A stretch of DNA of 64,000 nt from Asaia sp037151935 (GCF_051628905.1 NZ_CP157575.1:868001-932000); one strand, 5' to 3'. Shown: positions 42,397 through 51,866, counted from the stretch's first letter. Numbers and translations: made by a program. The notes: generated by a model from the sequence alone, not told the origin.

Positions 42397-43763
42397 CAGA
42401 CGGCCACCGCCTTCTGCACCGCCTCGCAGATCGTGGAGACGATCTCTTCTACCAAGGCAGGATCTTCGGCCTCCGCCATGACACGGATCAGGGGTTCGGT
42501 ACCGCTCTTGCGCAGCACAAGACGGCCCTTTGTGCCAAGTCGCGCTTCGGCCGAGCGCCGCGCATCGGCGAGACTTTCCGTCCGGAGCGGGTCGCCGCCC
42601 TGATACCGCACATTGCGCAGAAGCTGCGGATAGGGCTCGAAAACACGCAGGATTTCACTTGCGGGGCGCCCCTCCTCGACGAGCACCGCCAGCACCTGAA
42701 GCGCTGCGATAAGCCCGTCACCCGTCGTCGCGAAATCGGACAGGATCATGTGGCCGGACTGTTCACCACCAAGCTTGATCCCCCCTTCGCGCATTCTCTC
42801 CACCACGTATCGATCGCCCACCGCCGTGCGGTGAAGGGTGATTCCGTGCTCAGCGAGCTTCTTCTCAAGCCCAAGATTGGACATGATCGTTGCAACGGCA
42901 TCGTTGCTGCCAAGACGATCGTTCTTGTGCAGAAACAGCACGATCAACCCGAGTATCTGATCGCCGTCGACGATCTGCCCTTTTTCATCGACGATAATGA
43001 CACGGTCTGCATCGCCATCGAGAGCGATGCCCAGATGCGCCTTACGAGCGATTACGGCCTCACGCAGGGGCTCCGGGCAGGTGGAACCACATTGGGCATT
43101 GATATTCACTCCGTTCGGCTCGCAACCGATCTTGATGACCTCGGCCCCCAGCTCCCAAAGAGCAGTCGGGGCGACGCGATAGGCCGCGCCATTGGCGCAA
43201 TCGAGCACGATACGCAGGCCGTCGAGTCGCGACCCTCTGGGGAAAGATGCCTTCGCAGCCTCGATATAGCGGCCAGCCGCATCGTTCAGCCGCGAGGCAC
43301 GACCGACCTCTTCGGGCGAAGCCATCTGGGCCGTGAGATCCTCACCCATGAGCGCTTCAATCTCGGCCTCGACATCGTCAGACAGTTTGAAGCCATCGGG
43401 GCCGAAAAGCTTGATGCCATTATCGCCGAACGGATTATGCGAGGCCGATATCATGACGCCAAGATCGGCGCGCAGCGAACGGGTCAACATGGCGATGGCA
43501 GGCGTTGGCAACGGACCGACGAGAATGACGTCCATGCCGGCAGACAGAAATCCCGAGACCAGCGCGCTTTCGATCATGTAGCCCGAAAGGCGTGTATCCT
43601 TGCCCAGCACGACACTATGGCGATGCGCGCCGCGGCGGAAATAAAGGCCGGCGGCCTGGCCTAGCCGAAGCGCCACATCGACCGTCATCGGAAAACTATT
43701 GGCTGTGCCTCGAATTCCGTCTGTGCCGAACAGCTTTCGCTCTGCCTTGCGCTCTTTACTCAT
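42396..43763 (-). CDS. glmM: phosphoglucosamine mutase
   Basis: A 455-residue alpha-D-phosphohexomutase converting glucosamine 6-phosphate to glucosamine 1-phosphate for peptidoglycan and lipopolysaccharide. Signatures are KLFGTDGIRGTAN near residue 10, the phospho-serine loop MISASHNPFGDNGIKLFG near 100, DGDADRVI near 245 and LRKSGTEPLIRVM near the C-terminus. The ATG at 43763 is the family start. It is separated from ftsH by 114 bases holding the ftsH terminator; folP, which lies between these genes in E. coli, is absent. Confidence 0.97.
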   Translation of the reverse strand: MSKERKAERKLFGTDGIRGTANSFPMTVDVALRLGQAAGLYFRRGAHRHSVVLGKDTRLSGYMIESALVSGFLSAGMDVILVGPLPTPAIAMLTRSLRADLGVMISASHNPFGDNGIKLFGPDGFKLSDDVEAEIEALMGEDLTAQMASPEEVGRASRLNDAAGRYIEAAKASFPRGSRLDGLRIVLDCANGAAYRVAPTALWELGAEVIKIGCEPNGVNINAQCGSTCPEPLREAVIARKAHLGIALDGDADRVIIVDEKGQIVDGDQILGLIVLFLHKNDRLGSNDAVATIMSNLGLEKKLAEHGITLHRTAVGDRYVVERMREGGIKLGGEQSGHMILSDFATTGDGLIAALQVLAVLVEEGRPASEILRVFEPYPQLLRNVRYQGGDPLRTESLADARRSAEARLGTKGRLVLRKSGTEPLIRVMAEAEDPALVEEIVSTICEAVQKAVAV

Positions 43764-43828
43764 GACCGTCCTTCTTCCCGCTTGTCGGTGGCGTGACACG
43801 CCGCTCTTCAAGCATACCCTGTATTACG

Positions 43829-43852
43829 AAAAAAGGGGGGCTCTCGCCCCCC
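43829..43852 (-). terminator. intrinsic terminator of ftsH
   Basis: Six G-C pairs (GGGGGG/CCCCCC) around a CTCTCG loop, followed on the minus strand by six T residues, 26 bases after the ftsH stop codon. Confidence 0.92.
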
Positions 43853-43877
43853 TGTCTCTCTCAGTCTTGACCTTCGA

Positions 43878-45800
43878 TCAGCCCGCCTGAGGCGACGGAT
43901 CGAGAGCCTCGGTTCCTGCCGCAGGCTCAGGTTTCACCGTCGGCACAGAGGCGCGGCGGTTATCCGGGGCCGAGTCATCCACTGCCACGCGTTCTACAGG
44001 CTCACCACGAATAACCTTGCCAACCTCGTCACCTGAGAGAGTTTCGAACTCAAGCAGCGCATTCGCGAGGCGATGCAGATCGTCGATATGTTCGAGAAGC
44101 AGAGCGTGAGCCCGGCGATAAGCCTCGTCGACAAGTTCCTTCACCTCGCGGTCGATCTCACGAGCGGTCTGTTCCGAGACATTCTTGTTCTGCGTGACCG
44201 AATGCCCGAGAAAAACCTCCTGGCCGTTATCGCCATAAGCGATCATGCCCAGCTTGTCGCTCATGCCCCATTCCGTGACCATGCGACGGGCCAGATTGGT
44301 CGCCATCTTGATATCGCCCGATGCGCCCGTGCAGACATTATCGGCACCGAAGATCAGTTCTTCAGCAACACGACCGCCCATTGCCAGAACCAGATCGGCC
44401 TTGCACTGCGCCTTGCTCTTCGAATACCGGTCGCCTTCCGGCAGGCTCATGACCATACCGAGCGCCCTGCCACGCGGAATGATCGTTGCTTTATGAACCG
44501 GATCGCAGCCGGGGGTCAAAATCGCACAGATTGCGTGACCGCCCTCATGATAGGCCGTATTGCGCTTTTCTGAGTCGCTCATCACAAGCGAACGACGCTC
44601 GGCACCCATAAGCACCTTGTCCTTGGCATTTTCGAATTCGAGCATTGCAACCGTACGCTTGCCGAGCCGCGCCGCCAGCAAAGCCGCTTCGTTCACGAGG
44701 TTGGACAGATCAGCGCCAGAGAAACCAGGCGTGCCACGGGCGATGACCTTGGGATCGACATCGGAAGCAAGCGGCACCTTGCGCATGTGCACACGCAGGA
44801 TCTTTTCGCGTCCGGCCACATCCGGGTTCGGCACCACGACCTGACGATCGAAACGGCCGGGACGCAGAAGGGCGGGATCGAGCACGTCGGGGCGGTTCGT
44901 GGCGGCAATCAGGATCACGCCTTCATTGCTCTCGAAGCCATCCATCTCGACCAGCATCTGGTTGAGAGTCTGCTCGCGCTCGTCGTTGCCGCCACCCAGA
45001 CCGGCACCACGATGGCGGCCGACCGCGTCAATTTCATCGATAAAGATAATGCAGGGAGCCGATTTCTTGCCCTGTTCGAACATGTCGCGAACACGTGACG
45101 CGCCGACACCCACAAACATCTCGACGAAATCAGAACCGGAGATCGTGAAGAACGGCACGTTCGCCTCGCCGGCGATGGCACGTGCCAGCAGGGTCTTACC
45201 CGTGCCCGGCGGGCCGACGAGCAAGGCGCCCTTGGGGATCTTGCCACCGAGACGCGTGAACTTTTGAGGGTCTTTCAGGAATTCGACAATCTCTTCAAGC
45301 TCGGACTTTGCCTCGTCGATGCCCGCGACATCGTCAAACGTCACGCGACCCTGCTTCTCGGTCAGCAGACGGGCCCGGGACTTGCCGAAGCCCATTGCGC
45401 GGCCGCTGCCGGACTGCATCTGACGGAAGAACAGAATGCCAATTCCGAGCAGGAAAATCATCGGCAGCCAGCTCGTGACGGCACGCAGGATCGGGCTGCC
45501 ATCGGCATCGAGCGGCTTGGCCACGACCTCGATCCCCTTACCCGTCATGCGAGGCACGAGGCCCGGATCGACGGGGGCGTATGTCTCGAAAGACGTTCCG
45601 TCCTTGAGCGTGCCGGTGATGTTCTGGTTCTGCACTACCACCGAACGCACCTTGCCCTGATCGACATCGGTGACGAAGTCGGAATAGGCGAGTTGCTGTG
45701 AGGCGTGCTGGCTTCCACTCGGCTGAAACGCCAGAAAAAGCAGCAGCGCCAGAACGATGATGATCACCCAGAGTGCCAGATTACGGCCGAAATTGTTCAT
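43878..45800 (-). CDS. ftsH: ATP-dependent zinc metalloprotease FtsH
   Basis: A 640-residue membrane protease that degrades misfolded membrane proteins and regulatory proteins. Two transmembrane helices (about 8-26 and 105-122) flank a periplasmic domain. The AAA module follows with Walker A GPPGTGKTLLAR near 195, Walker B CIIFIDEIDA near 250 and the second region of homology. The zinc motif reads HEGGH near 420, a minor variant of the usual HEAGH. The ATG at 45800 was chosen from the family start. Confidence 0.97.
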   Translation of the reverse strand: MNNFGRNLALWVIIIVLALLLFLAFQPSGSQHASQQLAYSDFVTDVDQGKVRSVVVQNQNITGTLKDGTSFETYAPVDPGLVPRMTGKGIEVVAKPLDADGSPILRAVTSWLPMIFLLGIGILFFRQMQSGSGRAMGFGKSRARLLTEKQGRVTFDDVAGIDEAKSELEEIVEFLKDPQKFTRLGGKIPKGALLVGPPGTGKTLLARAIAGEANVPFFTISGSDFVEMFVGVGASRVRDMFEQGKKSAPCIIFIDEIDAVGRHRGAGLGGGNDEREQTLNQMLVEMDGFESNEGVILIAATNRPDVLDPALLRPGRFDRQVVVPNPDVAGREKILRVHMRKVPLASDVDPKVIARGTPGFSGADLSNLVNEAALLAARLGKRTVAMLEFENAKDKVLMGAERRSLVMSDSEKRNTAYHEGGHAICAILTPGCDPVHKATIIPRGRALGMVMSLPEGDRYSKSKAQCKADLVLAMGGRVAEELIFGADNVCTGASGDIKMATNLARRMVTEWGMSDKLGMIAYGDNGQEVFLGHSVTQNKNVSEQTAREIDREVKELVDEAYRRAHALLLEHIDDLHRLANALLEFETLSGDEVGKVIRGEPVERVAVDDSAPDNRRASVPTVKPEPAAGTEALDPSPQAG

Positions 45801-45944
45801 CACTGTCTCTATTGTTTCCAAACTTTGAGTCGAAGACTGACCGACGATGACACGACAGCCCTTGGTTCTCTGCCAAGAACCGGCAGCGACCACACTTTGC
45901 GAACTAACATAAGCATTCGGCGGTACGTTCCCACCCCCTCGCGA

Positions 45945-47156
45945 TCAAGTTTTCTCTGTTTCGCGGTATTCCGGCCAGAATGAGGAGTCGCTCATAAGCA
46001 TGGCCGGAGCAAATGAGAATGTCAGCCTCGCCCAGTGAGGCGCGGCGAAGGTACCCAGCTGGGGAACGGCAATCAGTTCTTGCCCCAGCCACAGCGCAGG
46101 GAGGCCGCGCAACACGATGGCGGGCAGCGCGTGATGACGAAGATGACGGGCGGCATCGCCAAGCGCCCCAATCTCCATTCCAGGCTCAGTCAGGTCGCAC
46201 GAGAGTTTGAAGCGTTTGTCCCACAGCACATCAGGCCGTGCCGCAACACGCCCGACCACCGCCGACGGCTCTCTTACCAACAGCCAGTTTTTCCCCAGCC
46301 GTCCGGCAGCGCAAAGCTGCGCCCCTCCCAGCGTAACCGGCTTCGGTGCGGCTATCAGTTTTTCGAGAGAGGCTGGAGATGGCGGATATGCCGCGCCTGA
46401 GATGACCTGCCAGAGCTTTCCCAGCAGAGCCGGATCTGCAGGCAGGGAGTCCATGACCGCGAAGCCAAGAGGATCGATACGCAATGTCGTGAGTACCCGA
46501 GCACTGGCCATGCATCTCCCGTTGCGTTGCCGGGCATGCAATGCAAGCTGGTCGCGCCCCTGCGCATATCGGGCTTCATCGAGAGAAAGGCGGATACGGA
46601 CACGCTCGAACCGGGGGTTTCGATTGCTCGGATCTTCGATCCATCGGACGCCTTGATGTCGCAGGGTCTCCCGCAGACGCTCCGGCGCGACCTCAAGCAA
46701 TGGCCGAATATAGCGCAGCTGCGGCGTCTCACGTGACAGGGCCATGGCGGCCAGCCCATGAGGCGAACTTCCATGGGCTTGGCGCAGAAAAAACGTCTCA
46801 ACCTGATCGCGCTCATGATGGCCCAGAGCGAGATCGAGAATGCCGCACGCTAGGCAGGCCTCGGTGAGCGCCCGATAGCGGGCGATGCGGGCGTTTTTCT
46901 GCAAACTCCCTGTGTGGTCGATTGAGTCGAGCTTCAGAATGACAGAGGGGATATCGAGAGCCCCGAGCCTGGCCGCGGTTTCCGCGGCTTCGGCGGCAGA
47001 ATCCTCTCTGAGGCCGTGGTCGACAATCAAAGCCAGAACGGCGCGTCGCCAACGGCGCATCAGCCAGGCAAGGCAGAGACTATCTGCCCCGCCAGACACC
47101 GCAACACCGATGGGAAAACGGGCCTCATCCGGGATGAAGGGCCCGAAGACAGACAT
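45945..47156 (-). CDS. tilS: tRNA(Ile)-lysidine synthase
   Basis: A 403-residue PP-loop ATPase that attaches lysine to C34 of tRNA-Ile2 so that it reads AUA codons. The PP-loop VAVSGGADSLCLAW lies near residues 19-32, and the HHERDQVETFFLRQAHGS segment near 115. The ATG at 47156 is the best start after cpoB, which ends 41 bases upstream; earlier in-frame codons would run into that gene. The C-terminal half is less conserved, as usual. Confidence 0.92.
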   Translation of the reverse strand: MSVFGPFIPDEARFPIGVAVSGGADSLCLAWLMRRWRRAVLALIVDHGLREDSAAEAAETAARLGALDIPSVILKLDSIDHTGSLQKNARIARYRALTEACLACGILDLALGHHERDQVETFFLRQAHGSSPHGLAAMALSRETPQLRYIRPLLEVAPERLRETLRHQGVRWIEDPSNRNPRFERVRIRLSLDEARYAQGRDQLALHARQRNGRCMASARVLTTLRIDPLGFAVMDSLPADPALLGKLWQVISGAAYPPSPASLEKLIAAPKPVTLGGAQLCAAGRLGKNWLLVREPSAVVGRVAARPDVLWDKRFKLSCDLTEPGMEIGALGDAARHLRHHALPAIVLRGLPALWLGQELIAVPQLGTFAAPHWARLTFSFAPAMLMSDSSFWPEYRETEKT

Positions 47157-47197
47157 CAAACCGGCGAACTCACTTTCGCTGATCGGCTGAGGGTCTT

Positions 47198-48046
47198 TCA
47201 GTGGCAGCTTGCGCGCCCCTTGAATGTCGTGACAGCCGCCTTCACGCGAGGTGTAGCCGAAGGAAATTCGGAGTCGAGTTTCTGAAGGGCCTGACAAGCC
47301 GAGGTCTTGTCACCCAGGGCTAGCATCGAAGCAGAAACGCCCAGAAGGGCCTCAGGGGCGCGTGGCGATTTCGGCGCGCGATTATAGGCATCGTAATAGG
47401 CCAGCGCGGAGTCACGATATTGCTTTTGCCCGGCGAGAGACTGAGCAAGCAGAAATTGCGATTCGAGCTTGCCATTAGGCGTTTTCGCCAGTTTCAGCGC
47501 CTGACTTGCATTGCTCTGCGCTGTTGCATAATCGCGGCCCTTCAATGCCGCCTGCCCGGTCTTGAGCAGTTCGAGCGCAGTGACCGGCTTGTCAGCCGCC
47601 GCAGGCGCGGTGGGGGGTGTTGAAGGCGCATCGGATGATGCAGGCGCTGACGACGGCCCGCCACCGCCGCCATTCTGAGCCGCAAATTGCATATCGCCGA
47701 TCTGCTTTGTCAGAGTCGCGTTTTGCGTCTGGACCTGATTCGAGAGTTGATCGAGTTCACCGCGCATCTCACGGTTCTCGTTTTCGAGGGTCGAAACGCG
47801 CTGGAGAAGCTGCGAGACCAGATCGCCATTCCCTGACGGGGCAGACGGCGCCGAGCCACCAGAAGTCGGGGCACTCTGCGCACGGCTCTGAACCTGCTGA
47901 ATCTGATCGCTGAGCTGCTGGATCTGGTTCTGAAGCGCGATTCCCTCGCGGCTCGTGACCTGAGCCTGGGCGCCAGACGCGCCGAGCACGGACAGCAGAG
48001 AAACACTCGAGAGGATGAAGAACCGGGAAACTCGGGCACCGCGCAT
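47198..48046 (-). CDS. cpoB: Tol-Pal system protein CpoB (YbgF)
   Basis: A 282-residue periplasmic protein with a Sec signal peptide (about 1-28, ending GASGAQAQ). A coiled coil follows (about 35-110, with Gln/Asn heptads IQQLSDQIQQVQSR and LENENREMRGELDQLSNQV). A low-complexity Gly/Ser/Pro/Ala linker and a C-terminal TPR domain (about 160-282) complete it. CpoB links peptidoglycan synthesis to outer-membrane constriction with TolA. It has its own upstream region downstream of the pal terminator. Confidence 0.93.
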   Translation of the reverse strand: MRGARVSRFFILSSVSLLSVLGASGAQAQVTSREGIALQNQIQQLSDQIQQVQSRAQSAPTSGGSAPSAPSGNGDLVSQLLQRVSTLENENREMRGELDQLSNQVQTQNATLTKQIGDMQFAAQNGGGGGPSSAPASSDAPSTPPTAPAAADKPVTALELLKTGQAALKGRDYATAQSNASQALKLAKTPNGKLESQFLLAQSLAGQKQYRDSALAYYDAYNRAPKSPRAPEALLGVSASMLALGDKTSACQALQKLDSEFPSATPRVKAAVTTFKGRASCH

Positions 48047-48110
48047 GGCGCATCCTTCAGTCAAATCGTGGGCGCGGGCAGGATGCCACGCGAAATCGCA
48101 TTCACCATAA

Positions 48111-48146
48111 AACAAAACCGGCTGACGCATAAGCGCCAGCCGGTTT
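48111..48146 (-). terminator. intrinsic terminator of pal
   Basis: A 14-base-pair stem with one mismatch (48115-48128 against 48133-48146, loop ATAA) followed on the minus strand by TTTTGTTTTA. It lies about 140 bases past the pal stop codon, upstream of cpoB. Confidence 0.88.
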
Positions 48147-48282
48147 CGAAACTTTGCTCGTCGGATATCGTGTCGAGCCGATGAAACGGACCGTCACGAT
48201 GTCATTCTCCCTCTCCCACTTTCGCAGGATAACCCAACATCAGATATCAGGAACGGAAGCGCCCTTTCGAGCGTAGAACCGA

Positions 48283-48759
48283 TTACTTGACCGAGGTGAT
48301 CCCGTTACGGTTCTGAGCCCATGCCTGCTCGTCGTCACCATCGGCAGTCGGACGATCCTTACCGTAGGAAATCGTCGAGATGCGCGAAGGAGCAACGCCC
48401 TTGGCGACCAGGTAGTCACGAGCGGCGTTCGCACGACGCTGGCCGAGAGCAATGTTGTACTCTTCCGTGCCACGGTCATCGCAGTTGCCGGCGATCTGAA
48501 CGCTGACCTGCGGGTAGCGGGCGAGCCATGCTGCCTGCTTGTCGAGGGTCGCCTGGGCGTCGCTCGACAGCGTGTTGCGGTTCAGGTCGAAGAAGACGCG
48601 ATCGCCGACATTGGCGACCAGATCGGCTTCGCTACCGGGCGCAGCGCCGGTTTCCTGAGCCGTTGCGCCTGCACCGGTCGATGCACCCTTGTTTGATTCG
48701 TCCGAGCAGGCAGCCAGAACGACTGCCAGACCAAGCGCACCGAGAAGCTTGAAATTCAT
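48283..48759 (-). CDS. pal: peptidoglycan-associated lipoprotein Pal
   Basis: A 158-residue outer-membrane lipoprotein with a lipobox VVLAAC (Cys18), a short linker and an OmpA-like domain (about 45-158). That domain shows FFDLNRNTLSSDAQ, IAGNCDDRGTEEYNIALGQRRA and DEQAWAQNRNG, the segments that bind peptidoglycan and TolB. The ATG at 48759 is preferred over a TTG three codons earlier. It is transcribed after tolB, from which it is separated by about 270 bases and a hairpin. Confidence 0.96.
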   Translation of the reverse strand: MNFKLLGALGLAVVLAACSDESNKGASTGAGATAQETGAAPGSEADLVANVGDRVFFDLNRNTLSSDAQATLDKQAAWLARYPQVSVQIAGNCDDRGTEEYNIALGQRRANAARDYLVAKGVAPSRISTISYGKDRPTADGDDEQAWAQNRNGITSVK

Positions 48760-48983
48760 TTTTGCCAACCCTGAATATAGTCCCCATCCGGGACCAGGAA
48801 GCGTGACGACAACTAATTACGAAGGCCGGAGTTCCCGTTTTGCTTGCTGGTTACCAGAACCATTGGGCCTCACCGATACCGACGACCAAGATCGGCCATA
48901 CTCATTCCCGAGAACTGCGGTCAAGCGGGATGATAACCATCACGAGGCAAGTCGCGTGGAATTCATGAGAAAGTCAGAAATTA

Positions 48984-49020
48984 GTGTCTCCAACGCCACA
49001 AAACGCGGCGCCAGAGACAC
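48984..49020 (-). terminator. hairpin after tolB
   Basis: GTGTCTC and GAGACAC form a seven-base-pair stem around an inner GC-rich arm, just past the tolB stop codon. A short T-rich stretch follows on the minus strand, so partial termination before pal is likely. Confidence 0.6.
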
Positions 49021-49025
49021 GATAC

Positions 49026-50384
49026 TCAGCCTTGCAACGGCGACCAGGCCGGATCGGACGCGCCGGTTTCGGCACGAATGGGGCGCTCATGGAAGCCGGT
49101 AATATCGATCGTGCCGATTCCACTGGAGAATCCGGCGCCGCCCGCTCCTGCTGCCGACTGTCGGCAGAACGCAATCACGCGACCATTGGGGCAGAAGGTG
49201 GGGCTTTCGACAGTGAAACCCTCGGTCAGAATACGCTCGCCCGTGCCGTCAGGCCCCATGACACCCAGAGAGAACCGCCCACCGGAAAGACGGGTGAACG
49301 CAATCTGATCGCCACGCGGAGACCAGACGGGCGATCCATAGGTGCCATGCCCGTAGGAGATACGGCGGACACCGCCACCGGACGCGCTCATCATGTAGAG
49401 CTGCGGCGAGCCGCCACGATCGGAATTGAAGACGATCTGGCTACCATCGGGGCTGAAGCAGGGGCTGGTGTCGATCGCGCCCGAATTGGTGATCTGACGT
49501 TTGGCGCCCGAACCCAGATCGACAACGAAGATGTCCGAGCCGCCGCCGCGCGTGGCAGACAGAACGACCTGGCTGCCATTGGGCGAGAAACGCGGCGCGA
49601 AGGAGATGCCGTCGAATTCACCGAGCATGCGCTGGCTGCCCGAGCCCAGATCGAACGTATAAACGCGAGGGCGGTTATTCGCGTAGGACATGAAGGCAAT
49701 CTGGTCGCGCACCGGGTTGAAGCGCGGTGTCAGCGTCAGCCACCGCCCTGAGGTCAGAATGTGGTTATTGGCCCCATCCTGATCCATGACGGCAAGGCGC
49801 GTGATCTGATGATGGCGCGGACCCGTCCGGGCAATATAGGCAAGGCGGGTATCGAAATACCCCTTCTCACCCAGCATGCGCTCATAAATCACGTCAGCGA
49901 TCGTGTGCGCGATTCGGCGCCAGTTCGCCGCCGAGGCCGTGTAAGCGGTACCCTGGATCTGCTCGCCGGTCAGGACGTTCCACAGACGCATCTCCACACG
50001 GGTGCTGCTCGATCCTGCGGCGCTACCGGTTACGGCAGCGCGGGCCCCCTGCGCCTTGAGCGAGGGGAAATCGGGCGTTCCTGACGTGCCGGGCAGTATG
50101 GTGAACAGCCCCGTCGATTCGAGGTCGGCAGAGACCACGCCGGTGATCTGCTCGCCGAGCCCCGGCCCGAAAGAGGGAATCGAGATGGGTATCGGCGCCG
50201 TACGCGCCTGATCGACTGTAATCTCGGCTTCACCCGGCGCATTCGCAGCCTGGGCAAAGGCGCTGAGCGGGGTGGCCAGAAGCCCCCCTGCCGCGATGGA
50301 GGCGCCGAGAAGGGAGCGGCGGGAGAAAAGGGTGGAAAGGCTCTGTGCCTGATCGTCGGTCAACAGGGGCTTATCGACTGGCAT
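49026..50384 (-). CDS. tolB: Tol-Pal system protein TolB with a twin-arginine-type signal
   Basis: A 452-residue periplasmic beta-propeller that connects TolA and Pal. After the signal comes a TolB N-terminal domain (about 50-180) and then WD40-like/TolB repeats (FSPNGSQVVLSATRGG, CFSPDGSQIVFNSDRGG, VWSPRGDQIAFTRLSGG). The export signal carries SRRSLLG, then a hydrophobic stretch and SAFAQA, which is the twin-arginine pattern rather than a plain Sec signal. An upstream ATG at 50417 overlaps the tolA stop codon (ATGA) and is an alternative start. Confidence 0.95.
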   Translation of the reverse strand: MPVDKPLLTDDQAQSLSTLFSRRSLLGASIAAGGLLATPLSAFAQAANAPGEAEITVDQARTAPIPISIPSFGPGLGEQITGVVSADLESTGLFTILPGTSGTPDFPSLKAQGARAAVTGSAAGSSSTRVEMRLWNVLTGEQIQGTAYTASAANWRRIAHTIADVIYERMLGEKGYFDTRLAYIARTGPRHHQITRLAVMDQDGANNHILTSGRWLTLTPRFNPVRDQIAFMSYANNRPRVYTFDLGSGSQRMLGEFDGISFAPRFSPNGSQVVLSATRGGGSDIFVVDLGSGAKRQITNSGAIDTSPCFSPDGSQIVFNSDRGGSPQLYMMSASGGGVRRISYGHGTYGSPVWSPRGDQIAFTRLSGGRFSLGVMGPDGTGERILTEGFTVESPTFCPNGRVIAFCRQSAAGAGGAGFSSGIGTIDITGFHERPIRAETGASDPAWSPLQG

Positions 50385-50413
50385 GACTTCGCTTCTCTTG
50401 CGCTCTTTGAGGT

Positions 50414-51409
50414 TCATGGGCGGAACACGAATTTGAGTTCGTGTGTCTTGCCCAGAAGGTTTGACGGTATGGGAAGTTTCGAACAGGTCGGGCTCAGCAC
50501 GGCATCGCGTGCCCGCTCGGCCAGCGCCCGATAAGACGGGTCGGCATTTGCCTTCGCCTGAGTATCGGGAGCGAAACGCGCCATTCTTGCCTCTCCGGTC
50601 GCATCAACGGTGACAATCAGATGCGCACTAAATGAGGCATAATTACGCGCTTCGGTATCTTCGGAGTAGCAACGCCGCACCGACCCGCCGATGGCCTTCT
50701 GCTCGGCCGAGCTCAGCGCGTTGGTGATATCGCCATTCGGTGCCCCGCCGCCATTTGGCGCGCCACCCTGCTGGGGGTTGGCACGGGCCTTGGGCGGATG
50801 GGTCTGCTTCTGGTCCGCTCGCAACGAATCCAGCGTTGCCAGGAGCGAATGCGAGTCGGCCTGCGTCTTCTTCGCCGGGTTAGGCTGCGTGATATGCGAG
50901 AAAGTAGGCGTCTCAGGCAGCTTGTCGACAGGCTGTGTCTGTGGCGAGGGCGGCGCAACCTGCTTGGACGCCGATGGGGGCGACGGCTTGGGCGGCGAGG
51001 CCTTTATAGGCTCAGCCGAGTCGTCGACCATCTTCTCCGGCGTTTTCACGTCGGGCAAAGGCGGAGTCTTGCTTTCCGCCGGTGGCGGAATGGGCGGCGG
51101 CGGCGGCGCAGGTGGCGGCGGCTCCTCCACCGGTTGAGGCGTGGGCGGCGTCGGCGCCGGCGGAGCGTCGGTGGGCGTCGGGGCAGGCGCCGGAGCGGGC
51201 TTGGGCGCAGGCGTATCCGCCTTGTGCGGCGTCGCTGGCGGCCCGGAATCCTCGAAAGCCATTTCGATCGGCGGGGGTTCAGGGGGCTCGGGAGGCTTGC
51301 TCATTGGCAGCCGCACGAGAAGAAAGCCGATGAACAGCGCATGCGCTGCTACCGACGCTCCCAGAGCATAGCGGAAGCGCCGGACATCGGACCGACGGGG
51401 ACGCAGCAA
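50414..51409 (-). CDS. tolA: TolA/TonB-like energy transducer with proline-rich linker
   Basis: A 331-residue inner-membrane protein. One TM helix lies near residues 16-34. A very proline-rich periplasmic linker (about 38-130, many PPPP and PAPAP repeats) and a Pro/Lys/Ser-rich stretch follow. A C-terminal TonB/TolA-type domain (about 225-331) contains SVRRCYSEDTEARNY and VTVDATGEARMARFAPDT. The start is TTG at 51409 with AGGAG eight bases upstream. Position between tolR and tolB settles the name; the linker looks more like TonB than the long helix of enteric TolA. Confidence 0.92.
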   Translation of the reverse strand: MLRPRRSDVRRFRYALGASVAAHALFIGFLLVRLPMSKPPEPPEPPPIEMAFEDSGPPATPHKADTPAPKPAPAPAPTPTDAPPAPTPPTPQPVEEPPPPAPPPPPIPPPAESKTPPLPDVKTPEKMVDDSAEPIKASPPKPSPPSASKQVAPPSPQTQPVDKLPETPTFSHITQPNPAKKTQADSHSLLATLDSLRADQKQTHPPKARANPQQGGAPNGGGAPNGDITNALSSAEQKAIGGSVRRCYSEDTEARNYASFSAHLIVTVDATGEARMARFAPDTQAKANADPSYRALAERARDAVLSPTCSKLPIPSNLLGKTHELKFVFRP

Positions 51410-51426
51410 GGCTGCTTCTCCTCTGG

Positions 51427-51861
51427 TTACTGGCCCGCGGCCGGCTGCTGGGCAAGCAGCGCCACGTGCGTGAAGCCACCCGAGGTAATCTTCCCCATGA
51501 TGTCCATCACCTGACCGTAATTGATATGGGCATCGGCACGAACGAAGATGCGATGCTCCTTGTCATTCTGTGCAGCCTGCTGAAGCTGCGCGACCAGTTG
51601 GTCGGCCGAGACAGGATCCTCTCCCAGAAAGATGCCGCCATCCGATTTGATCGACACCGTGATCGGTTTCGTATCGGCGTTGAGCGGGCTCGCATCGGTC
51701 TTGGGCAGATCCACATTGACGCCACTCGTCATCATGGGGGCTGTCACCATGAAGATGATGAGAAGCACCAGCATGACGTCCACGAGCGGGGTCACATTGA
51801 TTTCCGACGCCGGGCGTCGCCTGCGGCCGCGCGCGGGGCCGCCCCCTGCAGACATGCCCAT
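51427..51861 (-). CDS. tolR: Tol-Pal system proton channel subunit TolR
   Basis: A 144-residue ExbD/TolR protein with a short basic cytoplasmic end (RGRRRRPASEINVTPLVD). One TM helix follows (about 24-44, with the channel Asp in PLVDVMLVLL), then a periplasmic dimerisation domain. With TolQ it forms the proton channel that energises TolA. Five bases separate it from tolQ and 17 from tolA. Confidence 0.96.
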   Translation of the reverse strand: MGMSAGGGPARGRRRRPASEINVTPLVDVMLVLLIIFMVTAPMMTSGVNVDLPKTDASPLNADTKPITVSIKSDGGIFLGEDPVSADQLVAQLQQAAQNDKEHRIFVRADAHINYGQVMDIMGKITSGGFTHVALLAQQPAAGQ

Positions 51862-51866
51862 GGGTC

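Noticed and set aside
42397..43900. A TPP riboswitch or glmS-type ribozyme near thiD and glmM
   Set aside because: thiD starts within the glmM stop codon and the glmM leader is only about 110 bases, mostly the ftsH terminator. No conserved riboswitch core was recognised.
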